NCBI GenBank assembly: GCA_029834535.1
Contig: JAQMWT010000361.1
Location: forward strand, 1 to 64,000
Reading direction: 5' to 3'
Length of the DNA: 64,000 nucleotides
Origin: Chrysophaeum taylorii
Lineage: Eukaryota; Sar; Pelagophyceae; Pelagomonadales; Pelagomonadaceae
Part shown: in pieces, positions 57,405 to 64,000 of the stretch
Numbering within the stretch: the stretch's first letter is position 1
Layout of the letters: the number at the start of each line of letters is the position of its first letter
Made by a program: the position numbers and the translations under genes
Notes under the pieces: model-generated
The model's database searches: none
Told to the model about the DNA's origin: nothing
Seen by the model: only the letters and a program-made list of their open reading frames with translations

Positions 57405-57436
57405 CCCCCCCTCTTAGCAGTCGACCTTTAACAACC
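57405..57436 (+). repeat. CTCTTAG end motif, solitary copy
   Basis: A poly-C run is followed by CTCTTAGCAGTCGACCTTTA, the end motif of the repeat tail at 5105 and 55745, here without the rest of the tail. Confidence 0.75.
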
Positions 57437-57703
57437 CTCCCCCTAAAAACTAGAACAAGCCGTCGACCTTCATTAAAACCCTCCTGTGGACTCATCACAA
57501 GAAGACGCGGATCGTGGTTGCTCTCAGCGCAGCCGCCGTGTGCCACAACACAGTCGCGTCGCGCGAGCGTTCCAAAGAGAAGACTGTGACTGTCGAGACG
57601 TGTCCACCCCCGCGGTTGCGTTGCCGCAGCGAACCCATTGTTGTTCGTCCAGCCAGCAACAAAAACACGAGCAGCGTCACGAAGAAGGGGTTCTGTTCGA
57701 TTG

Positions 57704-60700
57704 ATGAGCATGCAGTGGTTGAATCGATTGTCCGCGCGCGCGCTGCGGCGAGTGGTGCCCGCGGGCGTGAGCGTGGGCGAGGTGCAGGTGGACTTGGTGC
57801 AGTGTGCCATGACGGTGACGGAGCTGGAGGCGGCCGGCTTGAGGATTCGCGAGAGCCGCGTTTGTTGGAGCGGGGTCGCATTCTTCACGCCGACGACGCC
57901 ATTTCTCGAGGTTGAGGTGTGCGACGCCGAGTGCACGCTTCGCGAACTCAAGTTTTCCAGGAGACATCGCGAGACCTCGCGGCCGAAGACAGAAGGGGAG
58001 ACTTCGGTCGTCGTGTGGCTTTTGCGGGTCGTGGCGCGTCTCGTCGCCGACCTCGCCGCCTGTTTCGCGTGGTGGTTTTGCTCCACCATATTAAGCGACG
58101 TGCGCGTAACTTTCGCGCGGTGCGCTGTCGTGGTCGATGAAATGACGGTGCGCGTCGAGGCCGCGCGCCTCGACGTCTGCGCGAAGGATGTCGACGCCGA
58201 GCGCGACTCCTCGGCCGCGACGCCTTCGCTCTCGTGCGCGCTCAGGGTGTCGACTGCGGCTGTGGCGTCACCCGACGGGAGGATCGACATCGCCGACGCG
58301 GTCTGGACGCTCGAGACCGCGCCAGCGAATAGACTCCAATCGAGCCTCGCCGTCGCGTCGACCGGGGTTGTCGTCGACGACGCGTCGCTGCTCGAGCTCG
58401 GCCCGACGCGGCTCAAGCTCGCCCGACCTTACGACGATGTCACCACGGCGCGCCTCGACGTCGAGTTCTACAACGACGCGAAAACAAGGGTCCTCGACTT
58501 GGCTGCCGTCCAAAAAAAAAATTTCCTCGACTGTCGCGCGCGCCTGTTGGAGCCGGTCGACTTTCGCGCCGAGGCTGTCCACGTCGCCAAGCTCCTGTCT
58601 CTCGACGACGCCAACGCGTCGTCGTCGTCGACCCAAGCGTCGACGACGTCCTCGTTCCTCGAGTTTCTGGACGCCGACTCGGTCGAGTTCCAGGTCCAGC
58701 TTAAGGCGGCGGTAACTATGACGTACGATGCGCTGACGGCGACGATCGACCGGCACGCCAAGTTGTCGGCGAGCATCGAGGAGGAACGCTGGCGCTTGTG
58801 GGTGTCGGCGCCAGTAGTCTACGCCGTCACCTCCTCGGCCGCAGCGAGTCTCACGCTCGAAACCGTCGAGGTCGTGAACCGCGACGACAGGGGGCTCTCG
58901 CTCGCCGTGAACGCGATCGAGGCGCGGCTCGACTCGACCTTTGCCGAGTCCGAAGATGCGGCAGCCTTCGCTCGCCTCTGCGCTCGCGGCCAATCCGCCA
59001 GGAAAACGACGACGACGACGACGACGACTGAATACTCCGCGCGCGCGGCGACATTCCGACTCGTCGCCGACGGCGAGGTCGCCTTGGAGGCACGCAACGC
59101 TCACCTCACAGGCGGCGGATTCGACTGCGGGCGCGTTCGATTTGGGACGAAACTCGCCGACCTGACAGAGTCGGAGACTGGCGCGCCCGCCATTCGAGCG
59201 AGTTTCGCCGGTGACGTGCGCCTCGGCCACATCAGCCTCGCGCTCGATGACCCCGAGGATCGGGACCACGTGAGACTCTTCAGCGCGCTCTATGCGAAAG
59301 TCCGAAAAGCAGCCGAGTCGACGGAAGACCTTCCACGGCCGACACAACCCATCGAGCAGCCGACACAACCAATCGATTGGCACGTCCAGGTGGCGTCGAT
59401 CGCCGTCGCGCGCGACCTGTTCGCGCTGCGCGTTTCAGGCCTCGACGTGCGACGGACGCGTGCAAGCTTCTCCGCCGCGACGTTGAATTGCTCGTCGATG
59501 ATCGAGATGCACCGGGAGATGTGCCGCTGCGAGTCGTTCAAACTCGACGGCGATCGAGCTCGGTGCGCCGCGTTGCGCATCTCGTGCGTCGGCGAGGCTT
59601 GGTACTCGTGCATCGCCGGCGCTTTAGACCTCAAGCGCCAAACCTTCCCTACCCCGGAGCAGAAGGGAGGAGTCTCCTCGTCGCTTCAGCTCGACGCGGA
59701 GACGTTCGAGTTCGCGTTACCCGTCGCGGCGCGCTCGCCGCGACGACTCGTCTTGCAAGGCCGCGACGCGAGCTTCTCGACGACGCGGGCTTGCGTGCGT
59801 ACGCCGCGAGTCGTGTCTCACGACGGCCGCGTTGTCGCCGCTCTCGGACCTGCGATCAACGCTCGCTTTGACCTCGCAAAGCTCGTAGTTTCGGTCGAGT
59901 GTTCGCAGGTTTCATCGACGCGGTTCGACGTGCAAGACTATCTCGTGCTGCGCCACGCACTTTGGCGCAACCTCGCCGGCGCCGACGACGTTGGAGCAAT
60001 CGTCGCGCCGACGAAGACTCAGACCGAGTTTCGCGTCGAGGTCTGCGCCGACGCCGTTCGCGGGACGCTCGTCGACGAGACCAACGCTTTTCGCGTCGAC
60101 GCGAAGAGCGTCGTCCTCGTGGTCGATCGATACGTGCGAGCACTTCACGCCTTCTCCGTCACTAGTGCCGCTGTCGACATTCACGAACTGACCCCGGATG
60201 GTAGCGGCGCGCGGCTCGCCGAGGCCAAGCAAGGCGCGCAGCAGACCTTCGCATTCGAGGTCGGCCAGACGAAAACGGTCCTGAGCGTCTCTTCGACCGA
60301 CCTCCTCTGGCAGGCAAACAAGACCTCCTGGTTTCAGCTCAAGGACTTCTTTTCCTTCCGCTACGTCCGCGACACGATTCGCGACGGGCCCTTGGGAATC
60401 GTGCCTCCCGAGGAAGAGCCGAGGGAGGTGGGGCAGTCCTTCGCGTTTGAGCTCCTCATTCTACGATCGACAGTCACCTTCTCGCTCGTAGAAACGATCC
60501 CCGTCGCGGCGGAGTCGGTCAAGTACCGGTACACGTGGTCGACGGACGATGCGGCGTGCCATGTTGTCGATGTGCGCGATGCGGCGACGTCTGTGCGCGT
60601 CGACGCTCGCTTGGCGACGTTGAGCTATGACTCGTCGACCTCTCTCCTCACTCTCGTTGCGGCGACCGTCGTGGCTCCGAATTTCGAGGCAATCAGTTCC

Positions 60701-63700
60701 GATCTTGCAATGGCGCGCGCGATTGCGGCTACCATCACGGACACCGTGCTTCCCGGAGGAGGATCCACCACCTCGGAGACTTCGACTAGCGTCGAGAGCG
60801 AGAACGTAACGCTGCAGATTGGCGATAACGAGTGGGCTTTGCGGGCTGCTCGATTGTTCGTCGCCGACGCTGGTTCCGACATCGCGGCCTCCAATGTCGC
60901 GATCTCGGCTCAGAATGAAACGATTTTCCGCCTCGAGGACGCGGCGTTGACGAACTTGGACGAACTGAGCGTCTCAGGACCAGTCGTCTTCAACTCGATC
61001 CCCAAGGCAGCCGCCCTCGCCAAAGCTATCTCTGGTTTCCAGTGGCAGAGCACTGATCATGACGTCGCTCAAGAGAGAAGTCAGTCGTCGTCGTCGATCA
61101 AGCGCTTTTCGCTCAGCCAGGCTCGGGTGGCTGTGACGCCAGATCTCGCATGCATCGTCGAGAACATCGTATTCAACGCGGCCAACGCATCTATCAACAC
61201 CGTTTACGTCGAACACCTTGGCAAGCTGGTCGTCTCGACGCGAGGCAGCTTAGCCGGGTCGGTCACCGAACTACAGGTCCCTGGACTCGAGCTTGTCTGG
61301 TCCAAGCACCTCGTGTCGGAGCTCCAGCTGGCATTCAACGACATCACGTCGGCATTCTCTTTGTGGTCGTCGTCGTCCTCCTCCTTCGAGGAGACTAAGC
61401 CCACGGCTTCTTCGTCCGAGCGACGAGGGAGATTTCAGTTTGCAGTGCGCGAACTCGTCGCTTCTCATGCCGACGTTGGTGCAACCTTCAAGGCCACGCT
61501 CGAAGTCGATGCCCACACGATGCCATACGCTCTCAACGAGGTGCGCCTGCGCGTCGAAAAGGCATTGTTATCCGCGGATTCGCTCCTCGCTGAGCCGACG
61601 ACAATAACCGCGAGTTTCTCGCCGAAGGACGTAAATCTCAACGTGTCGTCCGTTGCCGTCGCGCTCGCTTCGCACGATGTTTCTCGCCTAGTGGGGTATT
61701 TCACGCGTGAATCTTATGTACCATCACCACCGCCGACGACGACAACCATTGAGTCCAAAACAACAAACGTGTCGATCGTCTGCCGCGGTCTTGACCTCCA
61801 AGTGGCTGCGGCCGACTCCACGACACTACGCGCAACGACGCAAGAAATCGTGGCATCGTTCAAGACAGACGGCAGCAAGTGGGCGGTGATCGTTGCGGCC
61901 CCCAACGTTATGCACGCCGACGGTCAGACAGTCGCCTGTCTCGAACACTCGGCTTCCAAGGATGTCACGGCGCCCGAAGAGTGCGTTCTGGCTGCTCGAT
62001 CCAACAACGTCGACGGGACCACCGTCGCTCTCGCCTCGCGACCACTCTGGGGAATGCTCACGGACGAGGAAGTTTTCACCGATAACCCAAAGCGCAGAGC
62101 CAGGCTATGGATCCGGGCTGATGCGAGCGCGATCGTCACTTGCGAGCGACTTTTCTTCGAAGCCTATGAGACCACCGACAATTGTGCCTCATCATCCGAT
62201 GGTTCAACGCCGTCCGCTCGAACCACCAAGACAAAGTGGCCGACACGACTGTCGTCATTTCGACTCAACTCGTGCAGGGTCGGGTTGCGAGTGATTGTGG
62301 TGAAGAAAACGAGCTCGGGTAATGCGTCGACTTTGCTGCTCCAAGGTGCGACAACATCGTCGATGGCCAGGCGGTCGCCGTATCCTGCGAGTCTCGGCTC
62401 TGACGAGCTGAGTGCCGAGCTCGAGGCTCGGATCGGTGGATCTGGAGATCACGTGTCACTCGACGTTCTCAGCGTGCGAGCGAGTGTGCGCCAAGGTGTA
62501 AGAAACGAGGATGTCCTGTTCGCGTTTCAAGACGAGGAGGCAGTCATTGGCACTCAAGTCTTCGCGGGAAAGTGTTTGGTGACGATCTTGTCGCCCATGT
62601 CTCGCTGTGTCAACAACTCGGCGGCAAAAGCCTTTCTTGCAGCCGGCTTGGCGGCTGCGCAGGCACCGACGACCTCGTCAGCGTGCCATCGCGCTGCACG
62701 TGCTGCGCGGATCGCAGCCACGGCACCTTATGGCAAGAAGGCCGCTCACGGGCTCGACATAGTGGCGACCTTCGTCGAAGATCTCTCGAGTCGTCGCACA
62801 GTGATGCTGGCTACTCTCCCCGATAGACAGCAATTACGCCCGGGTGAAGTTATTCACGTTGTTCAACGCGAGTCTAAAGAAAAAGTGCATAGTTTGGAGC
62901 CCAAGCAGATGCGACCCCATCCAGTGAGCTACGCTGTTGTTTTCAAAGCGCCCAAGCTCGGGCTCACGCTCGGGTCGCGAAGAGGCGAGGATGTTTATAT
63001 TGAGCGAATTGCTTCCGGTCCGGTGCGTTTTTCACAGAGAAACAAGCCAGCGATAACGGTGGTTGTTCGCGCAGAACGGAGCAGCGGCGCGCGCTGCAGG
63101 GATCGTACGTCAGCGTTCTTAGCTCTTCACCAGTATCAAGTGATACTTTTAGGTTCCGGGTGACATCCTCCTTGCCGTAGCCGGGAAACCAGTGGCCAAG
63201 GGCGAGAGATGCCTCGACGTGGCGGGTCGAATTGCAAAGGCCCGTCGTCCACTGACACTCGAATTGCGACGCGCGTCGACGGTGCAGACTGGTGGTGCGG
63301 ACGATGATCACGCGTCCGACTCACCGCAAACTGTAATCGATGACAAGAGTTATGACAATGATCAGACTTCTTTGAACTTTGTCGTGGCAGCCGGCTTTAC
63401 GCTCGTTGTGGCCGATCACGATGAAGATAAGGATGGCTCCCTACGGCTTTCGGTTCGTTGTCAACGTTGAAACGCGACGATGTGCTGAGATCCGCAAACG
63501 TAGGCGCGCCGTTTGGAAGTCACTTTTTTTCCCGGCAAAGGCACCACGGAGACGGCCGTCAGCTTGTTGCAGTTCGACATCCGGCGCGCTGGCGAATGGG
63601 AACCAGCGCTGGAGCCCTGCTTGGTCCGAGTCTCGTCGCGTTCCAAACGCGTTGAGGTCACGATCAACGGCGACGACTCGGTCGATGGTGAGATGGGGGA

Positions 63701-64000
63701 CGGCGATTGTTTGTCGCTGCGCGTCAACGTCTCTCTCCCGCTTCTTCGAGCCACCCTTGCGGCGATCGATCTCGCCTCATCCGGGATAGCTGCGGCTGCA
63801 GGCGCATCAGAAGATGTCCCTGTGGTCAGGCATAGTCACGTTGTTCGAGACAACTTTTTCGGTGACGGAGACTCCCGATCACAGTCTGTTGCTGAGGTTG
63901 CTGCATTAAAACATGACAACCTACCTCTCCAAAGCAACAATGCGATGGCGGTCATGCTTCGCGTTGATGCGCTGCGGCTTTCGATCGTCGAAGGCGGCAG
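57704..64000 (+). CDS. Giant VPS13/chorein-like protein with internal PDZ, 3' end outside window
   Basis: Exons 57704-63022, 63153-63452 and 63504-beyond 64000 (introns of 130 and 51 nt, both phase 0) give about 2038 residues before the window ends. The N-terminus (MSMQWLNRLSARALRRVVPA) and the long beta-strand-rich body with repeated short domains fit a bridge-like lipid-transfer protein. Exon 3 shows the VPS13-type block RRAGEWEPALEPCLVRV. Across the first junction lies a PDZ-like domain: KLGLTLGSRRGEDVYIERIA joined to VPGDILLAVAGKPVAKG and RRPLTLELRR. PolyThr and polySer tracts come from ACG and TCG triplets. VPS13 proteins carry lipids between membranes at contact sites. The family call rests on architecture and a few blocks. 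Confidence 0.6.

Overview
The window is nuclear DNA of a photosynthetic eukaryote with a complex (secondary) plastid, most likely a stramenopile alga. Evidence for a eukaryote: spliceosomal introns, 26S proteasome ATPases, BiP, CAND1, BUD13, an RNA polymerase I subunit, a dynein light chain and a mitochondrial ribosomal protein. Evidence for a complex plastid: glutamyl-tRNA reductase, a histidyl-tRNA synthetase and a small conserved protein start with a signal peptide followed by an ASAF-like or F-starting transit segment (SASAF, GSAFAP). A pelagophyte-like alga would fit the high GC and compactness, but the species cannot be fixed from sequence alone.

Layout. Positions 1-7480 are a gene-poor transposon zone: a decayed Ty3/gypsy pol fragment (2183-4436), a GT-rich repeat tail, and a 1.1 kb tandem duplication (5311-7475). 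Each copy of that duplication holds the C-terminal part of a dead PIF1/Helitron-type helicase on the minus strand plus an array of GTAAGT-bearing minisatellite units. Positions 7512-41516 are a very compact gene region: plastid protein, HEMA, dynein light chain, exostosin, a duplicated-domain protein, a PDI, plastid HisRS, a PPR-SMR protein, a CS-domain protein, a GT8 glycosyltransferase, a membrane-anchored SGNH hydrolase, GAPN, an unknown protein, TRM13, a dual-specificity phosphatase, a coiled-coil protein, RPT1, BiP, a ChrR-like cupin and RPT4. Positions 41517-48108 are looser and more AT-rich: mS35, a secreted Cys/His-rich protein, repeats and a MITE-like hairpin. Positions 48109-64000 hold a plastid-type drug/metabolite transporter, CAND1, a five-exon RPA43 gene, another repeat island (55130-55980), BUD13 and the 5' part of a giant VPS13-like gene with an internal PDZ domain that runs off the window.

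Gene architecture. I reconstructed 17 introns in 8 genes. Twelve are 35-62 nt long, and some exons are tiny (the last RPT1 exon is 12 nt, the first phosphatase exon 36 nt). Two divergent gene pairs have only 13 and 32 bp between start codons, and one same-strand pair overlaps by ATGA.

Function. Many genes serve protein production and quality control: BiP and PDI in the ER, RPT1 and RPT4 of the proteasome, CAND1 for cullin ligase exchange, HisRS, TRM13, mS35, RPA43 and BUD13. This looks like chance clustering of housekeeping genes in a compact genome. I did not find a convincing new multi-gene system. The strongest unusual signals are the duplicated dead helicase with its splice-site-like array, the dispersed repeat families, the micro-introns and near-zero intergenic distances, and several lineage-specific domain arrangements.
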